This document shows, one piece after another, positions 18,503 through 29,100 of a stretch of 64,000 bases of DNA; within the stretch, counting starts at the first letter, position 1, and each line of letters opens with the position of its first letter. The position numbers were made by a program, and so were the translations under genes. The notes under the pieces are model-generated. The model had not been told where the DNA came from. It did no database searches and worked only from the letters and a program-made list of their open reading frames with translations. Source of the DNA: Verrucomicrobiota bacterium (GTDB lineage Bacteria > Verrucomicrobiota > Kiritimatiellia > CAJWTS01); assembly GCA_027623315.1 (NCBI GenBank), contig JAQBYD010000008.1, positions 1 through 64,000 of the forward strand, written 5' to 3'.

Positions 18503-19495
18503 ATGAAGAATGCAGTACGCGTTGTAGGAATCGTCATGGCCTTGTGGGTCGCGCAATCCGCGCGCGCCCAGCAGCTCGAGTTCGAGGGACTGCTTGATGA
18601 GGCCGATCAGGTCACCGAGTCCGACGAGATGAGCGGTGGAGATCTCAAAGAGTTCAAGGTCGTCACCGACGACGACATCACGAACGTCGAAATCGGCGAC
18701 CTCTACAAGAACAACACGAGTTACTTCAAGGTGACCGACATCAAGTCCAAGGCGGCGGACGGCGGGACCTTTATCGTGCAGCGCACGGCGGGCCTGCAGG
18801 ACCCGATGCGCTACTGGACGCGTGTATCCGGGATCGGACCCGGCACGGTCGTCGGGCGCGAGACGCTGTTCGACCGCTTTGTGAACGGCGGACCGTTGAT
18901 GTATCCGATTGCCCTGCTGCTGCTGGCCGTGATCGTGATCGCCGTCAATAGCGGCCTGGTCTATCGGCGGGACAAGCAGTACCCGGACGGGTTTGTCGAG
19001 GAGGCCTCGCAGGCGATCGCGAGTGTGGACGTGACGCGACTGGAAGGGCTCGCCCACGGGCAGGGCGGGCTGCTTGCCGCGCTCTGCCGCCGCATGGTGG
19101 TTAACTTCGAGGAGTCGACCGAGGATGATATCCGGATCCGTTGCGAGGCCGAGGCGCGTAAGCAGATCGGATTTCTGCGCATGCCGTTGCGCGGGCTGAC
19201 CTTTATCTCGGCCGTGGCGCCCTTGCTGGGACTGCTCGGAACCGTGATGGGTATGATTGCCTGTTTCGACAGCCTGGCCAGTGACGCGGCCAGCGCCGGC
19301 AAGGCGCAGGCGATGGCGTCAGGCATCAAGGTGGCCCTGCTGACCACGGCGTTCGGCCTCTGCGTAGCCGTCCCGGCACTGTTCGTGTTCTTTGTCTACA
19401 ACCTTAAGCTGAATGTGATCATTGCGGATTGCGAGAGCGCGGCCATGGAGTTCGTGCACGCGTTGGCCAAGGGCAAACGTCAGAAGGAGGCATAA
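18503..19495 (+). CDS. MotA/TolQ/ExbB proton channel family protein with N-terminal exported extension (module 1)
   Basis: FISAVAPLLGLLGTVMGMIACFDSL...GIKVALLTTAFGLCVAVPALFVFFVYNLKL. Confidence 0.93.
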   Translation: MKNAVRVVGIVMALWVAQSARAQQLEFEGLLDEADQVTESDEMSGGDLKEFKVVTDDDITNVEIGDLYKNNTSYFKVTDIKSKAADGGTFIVQRTAGLQDPMRYWTRVSGIGPGTVVGRETLFDRFVNGGPLMYPIALLLLAVIVIAVNSGLVYRRDKQYPDGFVEEASQAIASVDVTRLEGLAHGQGGLLAALCRRMVVNFEESTEDDIRIRCEAEARKQIGFLRMPLRGLTFISAVAPLLGLLGTVMGMIACFDSLASDAASAGKAQAMASGIKVALLTTAFGLCVAVPALFVFFVYNLKLNVIIADCESAAMEFVHALAKGKRQKEA

Positions 19496-19496
19496 G

Positions 19497-19931
19497 ATGA
19501 ATTTTCAAGACGTCGACGACGACGACAGCATGAAGGTTAATCTCGATCCGATGATCGATTGTGTCTTCCTGTTGATCATCTTCTTCCTGGCCACGACATC
19601 ATTCATCAAGATCGAGCAGGACTTGACGATCGACCTGCCAAAGCAGAGCCGCGAGATCAAGGTTAAGAAGCCTCCGGTGCGCCCGATCGTGGTGAACGTG
19701 AACTACCAGCCGGGCGGAAAGACCACGTATCACGTGGAGAACGAGCAGATGTCGCTCGCCGCGCTAACCGTCAACTTGAGCCGCGCACGCGTACGCAACA
19801 AGGATCAGGCCGTTGTGATTCGTGGGGATCGACGGGTCAAGTGGGAGCACGTCGCCGCGGTGATGAGTTGTTCCGCGCAGGCCGGAATCTCCAAGGTGTC
19901 GGCCACCGTCGAGATTGATGAGAAGGGGTGA
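19497..19931 (+). CDS. ExbD/TolR family biopolymer transport protein (module 1)
   Basis: VNLDPMIDCVFLLIIFFLATTSFIKIEQDLTIDLPKQ with the conserved TM Asp. Confidence 0.93.
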   Translation: MNFQDVDDDDSMKVNLDPMIDCVFLLIIFFLATTSFIKIEQDLTIDLPKQSREIKVKKPPVRPIVVNVNYQPGGKTTYHVENEQMSLAALTVNLSRARVRNKDQAVVIRGDRRVKWEHVAAVMSCSAQAGISKVSATVEIDEKG

Positions 19932-19982
19932 GCGTGAACGGAGCCGTGAGTAACAGGTATTCAGTTGGATGGTTCGCACGGG

Positions 19983-20025
19983 AGCCCTCACCCCGGCCCT
20001 CTCCCGGAGGGCCGGGGTGAGGGCT
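19983..20025. repeat. Perfect 19-bp inverted repeat with 5-nt loop, intercistronic
   Basis: agccctcaccccggccctc-tcccg-gagggccggggtgagggct; not followed by a T-tract. Confidence 0.85.
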
Positions 20026-20046
20026 TAATACGTCTTCCACCGTTCA

Positions 20047-21744
20047 ATGAGTAAACCACCGTCCAATAAGAAGTCGCAGCGCACGGAGCCGCGGGTTGAG
20101 ATTATCAATCCGCGTGCCGTGGTGGTCGGGCTCGCGTTCTTTGTCGCGGTCGTGATCCTTGCCGCGTTCTGGAAGATGGCGGCGCAGCGCAAGGCCAAGA
20201 AGGAGTTGCAGGAGTTCGAATTCACGCTCGAGGAGCCCGTGGTTGAGAAATTCGAGTTGCGCGATCCCATGCGCGACATCCTGCAGGAGAAGCAGGAGGA
20301 TCTCGAGGCCGTCGAGGTGGATGAGCGGCCCGACATTCATATGTCCGTCGTCCCGACCGATATCGATGTCTTCGAGGAGGTCGTGCAGACAAGGCAGATC
20401 GATATCGAAGTTCCCGAATTGCAGGTAGAGACGACCGAAATCGACCTCGATGCACCGGAGGAGATTATCGAGGTCTCCGAGACGATCGCGTTTGCCGTGA
20501 ATCCGATTGCGACTGAGACGCAGGACGCGGCTGAGCTTTTCAAGTACAAGGAGCCCAACCCGGCGACGAAGCCGCAGATGTACTTCGCGAACATGGCACC
20601 ACGTCCGAGCCGGGCGTTGACCGTTCTGCCACAGACGTTCGGGGACCAGGAGGCTCCGTCGATGGGCGATCTCGGGCCGATCAGCATCAATCTCTTCGGC
20701 GCGGGTGATTTTCTCAGGACGATGACGCGGGAGGGAGGCATCCACGCCCGCTCCTCGGTGGATTCGGCGCTGCAATGGCTGGCCGTGCATCAGGAATCGT
20801 ACGGCGTATGGGATCCCGGCGAGTACGAGGGCAACGAGGGCCACAAGGTTGGCGTCACCGGCTACGCCCTGATGGCCTTTCTTGGCGGCGGCCATACCGC
20901 TCGCAAAGGGGCGTACCGGCGAAACGTCTTGCGCGGCCTTGATGCCTTGATGAAGCTGCAGAAGGGCGACGGCATGCTCGATCACAATATGTACAGCCAC
21001 TGCATTGCCAGCATTGCGCTCTGCGAGGCGTATGGTCGAGCAAGGGACGAGCGGGTCGGGCGGGCGGCGCGCAAGGCGATTCTCTTTCTAGAGCGCGCAC
21101 AGAACCGCGACGGCGGGTGGCGTTACACACCGAACTCCGTGAGCAGTGACATGTCGGTGAGCGGGTGGGGCGTGCAGGCGCTCAAAACGGCCAAGCTTGC
21201 GCAGATCGATGTCGACAACTCCGTCTATGCCCGCTCTCTGGTCTACGTTGACGCATTGACCGATAAGGGCGGGGGCAAGGGAACGACGGGTGGCGTTGCG
21301 TACACCTTCAGCCCTGATCAGCAGTATGGTCCCGGAAGTGCCGCCTTGACGCCGGCCGGAATGATCGTAAGGCAATTCACGGGTAAGGGCGTGAAGTCCG
21401 AAGTGCTCTCGAATGCCGCCAACCTGGTGCGCGGTAACCCACCCAGTTGGCGGGAAAAGAACTTCTACACGTGGTATTATGCGACGTACGCGATGCATAA
21501 TATGGGTGGCGAGCATCGAATCTGGTGGAATCGCAGGATTCGAGACGTTTTGCTCCAGAATCAGAGCCGGGATGGAGAGAACGCCGGGAGTTGGGATCCT
21601 GTCGGGGACGCCCACGGCGACTCGGGCGGGCGAATCTACACCACGGCGCTGGGCGCGCTCTGCCTGGAGGTGTACTACCGGTATTCCGAGGCTCTCAACA
21701 GCTTTGGGGTCGCACCGGACATCGATGACCTGTTTCTCCAGTAA
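20047..21744 (+). CDS. TM-anchored protein with acidic linker and C-terminal prenyltransferase/squalene-oxidase-like alpha/alpha toroid
   Basis: TM AVVVGLAFFVAVVILAAFWKMA; acidic linker (LEEPVVEKFEL...EVDERPDIHMSVVPTDIDVFEEVV); toroid repeats SVDSALQWLAVHQESYGVWDP, RKAILFLERAQNRDGGWRYTP, QSRDGENAGSWDP. Confidence 0.85.
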   Translation: MSKPPSNKKSQRTEPRVEIINPRAVVVGLAFFVAVVILAAFWKMAAQRKAKKELQEFEFTLEEPVVEKFELRDPMRDILQEKQEDLEAVEVDERPDIHMSVVPTDIDVFEEVVQTRQIDIEVPELQVETTEIDLDAPEEIIEVSETIAFAVNPIATETQDAAELFKYKEPNPATKPQMYFANMAPRPSRALTVLPQTFGDQEAPSMGDLGPISINLFGAGDFLRTMTREGGIHARSSVDSALQWLAVHQESYGVWDPGEYEGNEGHKVGVTGYALMAFLGGGHTARKGAYRRNVLRGLDALMKLQKGDGMLDHNMYSHCIASIALCEAYGRARDERVGRAARKAILFLERAQNRDGGWRYTPNSVSSDMSVSGWGVQALKTAKLAQIDVDNSVYARSLVYVDALTDKGGGKGTTGGVAYTFSPDQQYGPGSAALTPAGMIVRQFTGKGVKSEVLSNAANLVRGNPPSWREKNFYTWYYATYAMHNMGGEHRIWWNRRIRDVLLQNQSRDGENAGSWDPVGDAHGDSGGRIYTTALGALCLEVYYRYSEALNSFGVAPDIDDLFLQ

Positions 21745-21960
21745 AGCATGCATACTTTTGTGCACATTTTTGGCTTTCAGTGCTCGACACAGAGCGCAAT
21801 GTTCGTGTAAGAATGCCCGTTTCATTAGGAGTAATAGATCTATCGGTTCAATTTCATATCGGGTGGCACACTACGTGCAGTAGGGGAGTTTCAACGCGGC
21901 GAGGGATCTGGGACAGGGCCCCGGATTCATTTGGATGCTGCTCGACGGATCTACAGTTTA

Positions 21961-23748
21961 ATGAAATCTATAACTCGAGACCTCGTATCCCGACGGATCG
22001 GTGCCATCTGTGTGCTTATCGCGATGTTGGGCGGCGGCGCCGCTGCGCACACCGTCAACCTCACCGAAAAAGACTGGGCCAAGCTGGAGACATTCGAGGC
22101 GCACAGCCTCTCCAGGGCCGACACGTTCCATGCACAGCAAAAGTGGCGCGAAGCCGTGGCGGATTACGATTCCTTCATCGCCGAGTTTCCGGCGTCGTAC
22201 GCCATTCCGTACGCGCTCCTGAAGAAAGGGTTTTCGCTGGAAGCAGACGACAAGCGATTTAAAGCGATCGAAGCGTATACCGAGGTGCTGGACTACTTCC
22301 CCGACAACATCGCCTTTGCCGCGCCGGCTCTCTTTTTCATCGGGAACTGCCATCACAGTAACGGCGAGATGGAGAAGGCCTTGCTGAGGTGGTCCGAGAT
22401 GGCGGATGACGAGGACTACTCTCAGCATCCACTGGCGGCCTATGCGATCAATTCACTGGCCGACAACCTGATGAAACTGGGGCGTGTGGCCGACGCGGTG
22501 AGGTATTACACGCAAGTCGCCGTCGACTTCAAGTCCAAGAATCGAGCGGCCCGTATCGCCGCCATGCCGCACGTCATCACGTTTCACATTCGCACCCAGA
22601 GGAGTGAACCTGAGCTACAGAAGTTCTACCGCAACGTCTCCACTTTCCATCACGACCCCCACGTCGTCCCGAAGGATTTGTCCAACGACCGCACCTATTG
22701 GAGCCAGATTCTCTCCGCGGTCGAAAGCCGTTCCGGGTTCAGTGCAGAGGACCGTGCGAAGGGTAAGCACAAAACGTACCTCGAGTATTGGACCAAGCTG
22801 CTCGACGGCAAGTGGATGGACGATGATGACTTCCAGAAGCACATTATAGATCTGTGGTATAACGCTCGCGAAGACCGCGTGGCCTGGCACCAGCGGCTCA
22901 ACCGTCAATTCGATCAGTACCAGAAGCCGGGTGACTTTGATCGCATCACGAAATGGATCATCTGGAACCTCGGGTTCAAGGAGGAGGTAGAGCGCTATTA
23001 TGCCAAGTACAATTTCGAAAAGATGAGCAATGCGCAGATCATCCAGGTGATTTTCGTCTTCTACTCGCACGACGTGGAATTGGCGCGCAACCTGATCGGC
23101 AAACTCAAATTCGACCTCATGTCCGACGGGGAGATCGCCGCTTTCGCGCGCAGCTTGTGGGGCAAGGATGACTCGATGGTCGAGCGGGTCTGCTCCAACA
23201 TCCGGGATCTCGATTACGGTAGGATGGAGGTCCTCTACTTCTTTCACCGTCGCCACGCATACCTGACCGACAACCAGCACAAACGGGCCATTCCTCTGGC
23301 CATCGAGATGACCATGGTCGATAAGTACGCCAAGGAAGCCTGGTTCCTGAAGGCTCAGATCCACCAATTTCGGGGGCAGTGGGAGGAGGCCATCGCGTCG
23401 TATGAGCAGACCGACGATCCGATACGCACGGTCTGGCTGATCGTGGATTGTTTCATGGCCTGGCAGAAACCGAAGCGCGCGATAAATCAGCTCTCGGAGA
23501 TTGAAAATTTCTTTCAGAAGCACTCGGACTGGGGCCCGCGTGCGGCGTTGGCGATCGCCCATGTCTACGGTGGTATGGGCCAGCGCAAGGCGCAGGTCTC
23601 CGGCCTGAGGCGCGTGTTGAAACAGTACCCGCATTCCGGCCAGTCCAGCGCGGCGCACGTCGAACTGGAGAGCATGGGCGAAAGCATCAAGGACAAGGGC
23701 GAAGACGAGCAGATTGTGCAAACAGGTGGCGGTGTAGATGCGCAGTAG
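21961..23748 (+). CDS. TPR protein, exported
   Basis: IGAICVLIAMLGGGAAAHT signal; REAVADYDSFIAEFPASYAIPYALLKKGFSLEA; TPR periodicity. Confidence 0.75.
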   Translation: MKSITRDLVSRRIGAICVLIAMLGGGAAAHTVNLTEKDWAKLETFEAHSLSRADTFHAQQKWREAVADYDSFIAEFPASYAIPYALLKKGFSLEADDKRFKAIEAYTEVLDYFPDNIAFAAPALFFIGNCHHSNGEMEKALLRWSEMADDEDYSQHPLAAYAINSLADNLMKLGRVADAVRYYTQVAVDFKSKNRAARIAAMPHVITFHIRTQRSEPELQKFYRNVSTFHHDPHVVPKDLSNDRTYWSQILSAVESRSGFSAEDRAKGKHKTYLEYWTKLLDGKWMDDDDFQKHIIDLWYNAREDRVAWHQRLNRQFDQYQKPGDFDRITKWIIWNLGFKEEVERYYAKYNFEKMSNAQIIQVIFVFYSHDVELARNLIGKLKFDLMSDGEIAAFARSLWGKDDSMVERVCSNIRDLDYGRMEVLYFFHRRHAYLTDNQHKRAIPLAIEMTMVDKYAKEAWFLKAQIHQFRGQWEEAIASYEQTDDPIRTVWLIVDCFMAWQKPKRAINQLSEIENFFQKHSDWGPRAALAIAHVYGGMGQRKAQVSGLRRVLKQYPHSGQSSAAHVELESMGESIKDKGEDEQIVQTGGGVDAQ

Positions 23749-23808
23749 CGTTTGTCGTTGCCCGCGTCAGCAGGCCACGGCAAACGGGCGAAAACGAAAA
23801 AGAGAAGG

Positions 23809-26142
23809 ATGAATCAAATGAAGCACTATTCAATCAGACCAGGCGTCGCGATGCTACTCATCGCAGCGATGTGTGCAGCGGGTTTGACGACAACGATCAC
23901 CCCCGCCTTCGGTGCGCGTGAAGTCAAGGGCGACCGCGCGGTCGAGTTAGCGGCGCGCCGTCTGCTCAACCGTGCGCAGGAACTACTCGAGGCCGGCGAG
24001 TCCGAGCGCGGGGTCAAGATGCTTGAAACCGTCATTCAGCAGCACCCCGACAGTGAATCCTGGTACGTCGCATACCTCATGCTTGCCCAGCATTACGAGA
24101 AGGAGCAGGAGTACCCGAAAGCCGTGGACGCGGCGCGCAACCTGCTCAAGTTGAAGGAGAAGGATGAGGAACTTGGGGCCGACGCCAAGGATATCTATCT
24201 CGAAGGTCTGTACATCACGGGCATGTGTAACTTCCACATGCGTGACTACGGCGCCGCGTTCGCCAAGCTACGCCAGATCACGAGCAAGTACCCCAACACG
24301 CTCTGGGCCAACCAGGCGTACTATTACATTGGCATGTCGCACTTTGCGCAGTCGCATTGGAGCAAGGCGATCAAGGCGCTTGGTCTTGTCGGGACCTTCA
24401 TCGACCCCACCAGCCCGGAGATCGAGTTTGCGGAGGCTGGCCGCCGCTTCTACGTCAAGGTCGAGGATGCGGATCTGCCGATTCTCGAACGGCAGGGCAA
24501 GGCTCTTGAAATCTACGCCAGGACGGAGGGCGGAGACGAGGAGAAGCTGATCTGTTCGCCGCTTGCCGGGAAGTCAGAGTTTTACCTCGGCTCGATGGGG
24601 ACCGAGTCCACGCCGATCGTGCCGAACGATGGCATTCTTCAGATCGTCGGCGGAGATATCGTCTACGCCAAGTACCTGGACGATAACAACCAGGCCGGGC
24701 AAAAGGACGTGCCCAAGGAGAAACTCGTTAAGATCGTTTCCAGCGCGTCGCTGAACTTCACGTTGGCCACCTTCGAGGGCAAGACCGCTTCGGCATTCCT
24801 GGCCCAGCCGATTTATCTCAAGCTTCGTGACCTGGACCTGGATCGCTCGGCCCAGATCGATAATGTGCGCGTATCCGTGCTGTCTCGCTACCGATCGGAG
24901 AGCATCGAGGAGTCCGACGTTTCGGACGGGGATGCGAGCGGGCAAGGCGATGTCGTCGACCTGGTCGACCTGTTGCGCGAGGAGGAGACACGCACGTTCG
25001 TCGTGCGCGACGAAGTGAGCGTCGATCTCGTCGAGACCGCGCCGCGCAGCGGCATATTTGTTGGAGACGTCATGGTCAACAACGCGGCGGCGGCAGGATC
25101 TGCGCCCAACTCGGGCGATGGCAAACTCGGCGCGCAACTTGGCGATGAGTTGATTGCCTCCTACACCGATGAGCTTCATATCCGCGGCGATGTCCCCGAG
25201 GAGATTACGGCGAAGACCGTCGTGTACGGCGAGATCGGGGCCGGCCCGGTTATCAATCAGAACGTCGTGAGCGACGCATTCGTGAGATCCAAGAAGGATC
25301 TGATCGAGGCCGAGGCTTACCTCGAACTCGCGCGCATCTTCGGAAGTATGGGCTTGCGCGACGGCGCCGACGAAAAGGGCGACTCCGGACTGGAGCGCGT
25401 CGACTTTACGCTGAGCAGTCCCTCGCTTGCGGGCAGCCCGCTGCGTCACCAGGCGTTCCGCCTCAAGTGGAATCTTTACCTGGCACAGGACGATCTCGCG
25501 AGGGCGATGGCGACGTGCCGGGTCTTCAATTCCCTCTACCCCGAGTCGCCGCTCGTCGACCAGGCCCTGATGGGCATTGCCAAGGTCCTGCGCGAGCGCG
25601 ATGAACTCGAGGAGGCAATCGGGGTCTTCCAGCAGGTGCTGGGGCTTCCGAACGCGTACTCGAAACCCGAGGCCCAGTTCCTGATCGCGGAGATCTACGA
25701 AGGGCAGGCCGACGACGCCGACACCATAGAGGAGGGCGAGGGCGCTCGAGCGCGCGAGGCCGCCGTGAGGGCGTACAAGGCATGCGCAAAGAACTATCCG
25801 GAGAGTCCCTACGCGGGCCGTGCGCTCGGCAAAGTCATCGACTATCACATCCAGGCCAGGGACTACGTGGTTGCCGACGACCTGATCGAGCAGGTTTTCC
25901 TCGACTACGAGGACGAGGACTTTTTGGACTCGATGCTCCTGAAATGGGTCATCGTCGCGTATCGCATGGGTAACCTGGAGAAGGCGCAGTCCAAGTGCCA
26001 GCAGCTTGTTTTTGAATACCCCGACAGCGAGCACGCCAAGCAGGCGCAGGTGATTCTGGACAAGATCGATAAGAAGTTGAAACGCGACGAGGCACCGGCC
26101 CCCGAGGCCGACGCCAACGACACGGCAAAGAACAGTGGATGA
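23809..26142 (+). CDS. TPR protein, exported, with a central beta module shared with the downstream giant protein
   Basis: MKHYSIRPGVAMLLIAAMCAAGLTTTITPAFGA signal; AQELLEAGESERGVKMLETVIQQHPDSE TPRs; YLKLRDLDLDRSAQIDNVRVSV...RDEVSVDLVETAPRSGIFVGDVMV. Confidence 0.8.
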   Translation: MNQMKHYSIRPGVAMLLIAAMCAAGLTTTITPAFGAREVKGDRAVELAARRLLNRAQELLEAGESERGVKMLETVIQQHPDSESWYVAYLMLAQHYEKEQEYPKAVDAARNLLKLKEKDEELGADAKDIYLEGLYITGMCNFHMRDYGAAFAKLRQITSKYPNTLWANQAYYYIGMSHFAQSHWSKAIKALGLVGTFIDPTSPEIEFAEAGRRFYVKVEDADLPILERQGKALEIYARTEGGDEEKLICSPLAGKSEFYLGSMGTESTPIVPNDGILQIVGGDIVYAKYLDDNNQAGQKDVPKEKLVKIVSSASLNFTLATFEGKTASAFLAQPIYLKLRDLDLDRSAQIDNVRVSVLSRYRSESIEESDVSDGDASGQGDVVDLVDLLREEETRTFVVRDEVSVDLVETAPRSGIFVGDVMVNNAAAAGSAPNSGDGKLGAQLGDELIASYTDELHIRGDVPEEITAKTVVYGEIGAGPVINQNVVSDAFVRSKKDLIEAEAYLELARIFGSMGLRDGADEKGDSGLERVDFTLSSPSLAGSPLRHQAFRLKWNLYLAQDDLARAMATCRVFNSLYPESPLVDQALMGIAKVLRERDELEEAIGVFQQVLGLPNAYSKPEAQFLIAEIYEGQADDADTIEEGEGARAREAAVRAYKACAKNYPESPYAGRALGKVIDYHIQARDYVVADDLIEQVFLDYEDEDFLDSMLLKWVIVAYRMGNLEKAQSKCQQLVFEYPDSEHAKQAQVILDKIDKKLKRDEAPAPEADANDTAKNSG

Positions 26143-26152
26143 CAGGGAGATC

Positions 26153-29100
26153 ATGGAACCGATGAGAACATGCACAATGAATATTCGAATGACCCACACG
26201 ATCATCGCGGGCTGCTGTGGCCTCTTGTTGACCGCCGCAACGCTTAGCGCGCAGGTGGAAATACCGGACGAGCGGAACGATGTTTTCGACGAGCTCTCGA
26301 TGCGCATTCAGCAGAGCGCGAATATGGCAACCGAGAGCGAAGTGCTCCGCTTGCTGGATCTCGGGCAGGAACTCGGTCGGAACTTCGCCGCGAGCCTCGC
26401 CCTCAAGACGTACCTGCGCCGGCAGACGGACGTGTCCCCGCGCCTGCTGCGTCGCGCAATCGACAGTGCGGTTCTGTCGGCGGATTACCCGGCCCTGGTG
26501 GCGCGATGCAAAGCGTTTCTGAGCGATGCGACTCCCGGCGCCGAAGCCTCCGAGGTGGCCGGCCTCCTGCTGATGGTGCAGATCGACTACCGCCGCACCT
26601 ATGACGACGCCTACAACGTGATGCTCAGCTACGGTGGTAAGTTTCGTCAGCATCGGTCCGTCGCCAAGTACGACCAGTGGTTTCTTTCGCGTGCGCGAGT
26701 CACGGCGGACCATGCCGGCGCGGCCACGCACCTCGCGGTAATCTTCGCCGAGAAACAACCGCTCGAGCGCGAGCGGCTTTTGTACTGGGATGATCTGGAC
26801 TGGCTGATCGGGGAGCTCAAATATCAGAATGCCGACCGTTTCGTTGCCGCCGCTTCTGCGCGGCGACTGGCCGGACTGATCCGCTCGGATCCGGGTCGCG
26901 CGCTGCGTTTAGGCTTCTTCGCGGAGAATCTGGCGTTCTACGCGGGAAGCACCGGTAAGGAGCAGGAAAAACTCGTCGACGAGTTCAAGACGGTCGCGCA
27001 GGCCGCCATGGCGTACGTCGCTCACAAACCGACCAGCGAGACGCTTGGACACGTCGTCGACTCCTTTTCCGATGGCGATCCCAATCGCGGCTGGCGCGAT
27101 GGGCTCGCCACCCAGAAACGGGACTTCTACGTGGCCGCCTTCAGTCGTCTGCCCGTTGACGAGCAGAAGAAGCAGCTCGCATGGAAGATGCCGGGCAGGA
27201 ATGAGTTCATGCCGGCTTACGTCGCCACGCCGGATCAGTGGGCTGCCCTTGCCCGCCAGCACCCCGAGGCATTTCGTGGTAGCGACGCCGGATCGAAGGC
27301 GCTGCTCAGCCGCAGCCCGGATCCGCAGGTCTACAAGCAACAGGCGCAGCTCCTCGCGGGCGTGCCATCGCGTGAGGCCGCCATCATCAACTCCATGGGC
27401 GCCGGCGATTCCCTGGACGCACTCTTCGCGCACCTGGTCCAGAATGAATCATGGCACCTGCCGCTCGCGGAGGTGAACAAAATTGCAACAACCGAGATCT
27501 GGCCCCGTTTTGAGGCCTATCCGCGCGATGAGCAGAACGAACTTCCTCTCGATGCGCTCGGCAAAGCGATGGCGACGCTTGGCGAGAAATTCGTAGCGAC
27601 GTCGCCCATGGCATTGGACCCCGACACCGCCCGGACCTACATCGTCTATGCCTGGCGGCATAGCGGCGAGCACGGGGACGACAAGTCCCAGGTGGCGCGC
27701 CACCTCGCATCGCTCAACTGGGTTCCGTACGACGCCAAGACGCGTGAATCGATCTTCGCACCCGCGATCGCCGAATTCACAGCCTGGAGTGAGCGCGTCC
27801 GGACGATGGGCACGGACAGCGGTACTCGCCTGCAGGCGGCCCAGACGGCACTGGACAAGTTGCGCCAACAGCTCGCGGCCCTCAACCAGCAGCAGGAGCA
27901 GACCCGCCAGGTCATCGTGCAGAATACGCAGGCCAAGGCGGCGACCGATCCCAAGGAAGCCGACAAACTGAAGCAGATCGACCAGGCCCTGGAGCAGGCC
28001 CAGGCACGCACTGCCGATCTCGCTAAGCAGGTCACCGAGCTCGATAAGACGGTCAAGAAGGGCGAAGCGGAGGTCGCGAAAGACGCGAAGATCTCGACCG
28101 ACAGCACGACCTGGCTGGACGGGCTCAGCGCACTCGACCAGGCGTTTCGAGCGGCATCGGCACTGACGCTCGACGTGCGAGCGCAGGGCCCGAATCCCTT
28201 GTGCGAGCAGCTTGCCCGCGTGGAGGTCGCGCGTTTGAAGAATAACCGCGATGCGTTTCTCGCGGCGGCTCGACAGGTCTATCCAATGATCAAGGCGTAC
28301 CGCGAGCAGAAATTGCCGGGAGGGCTTGGCGCCTTGCAGTCGATTCTTCGCCCTTCGGCGGCGATGGATATTTCCGACTTTCACGTCGAGGTGCTGACCC
28401 CGGAGCTAGCCGCCTGGCAGCCCACCGGTGGACCCGCCAGCGAGCGACTGAAGGCGCTCGTGCACACGATCGTGACCAGTAAGCCCGGCTGGGGCTGGGG
28501 TGCATTTCCGGCCCGGGATCACGACCAGGTCGTGAAGCTGAACGACCTGTTCGCCAAAACGCTGATGGCGCAGATGGACAAGGGCCAGTTCTCCGGAGAT
28601 CTTTTCCAGTACATACTTGCGACGCGGCACGGAAGCGGCTGGAACGACAAGGAGCGCAACAGTGATGTCATCGAGCGCATGATCACCGAAAAAACGCTTC
28701 TCAAGTCCGAATACCGCTACGCCGGCAAAACGGCGGCGACGTCGATGATGTCGCTGCTACACAACCAATTCCCGGAACTGAACAAGAAGTACCCGTACAA
28801 CACCTCTTTCGATGATCTCTACGTCGAGGAAGTCACCAAAACGCGGGTGTTGGATGACACGTACCGGGCACTGGGCGGATCGGACTCCCAATTCAAAGTC
28901 CGAAACGTCACGGCGACAATCATGCAGGACTACGCTACGCCTGCGGTGCCATACGGTGCGACACCGGCCGTCTACGGCCTGGGCGAATTCTGGACTTTGC
29001 AGTCGTATGCGATGAGCGCCCAGCCGGCCGCGCGCGATGCGATGCTGACCAGCCTCGACGCGGCGTACGGTAAAACCCGGTTCGATACCTACGCCTTGGG

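Noticed and set aside
24574-26307. 577-aa minus-strand ORF
   Set aside because: Antisense shadow of the TPR gene at 23809-26142; no domain signature
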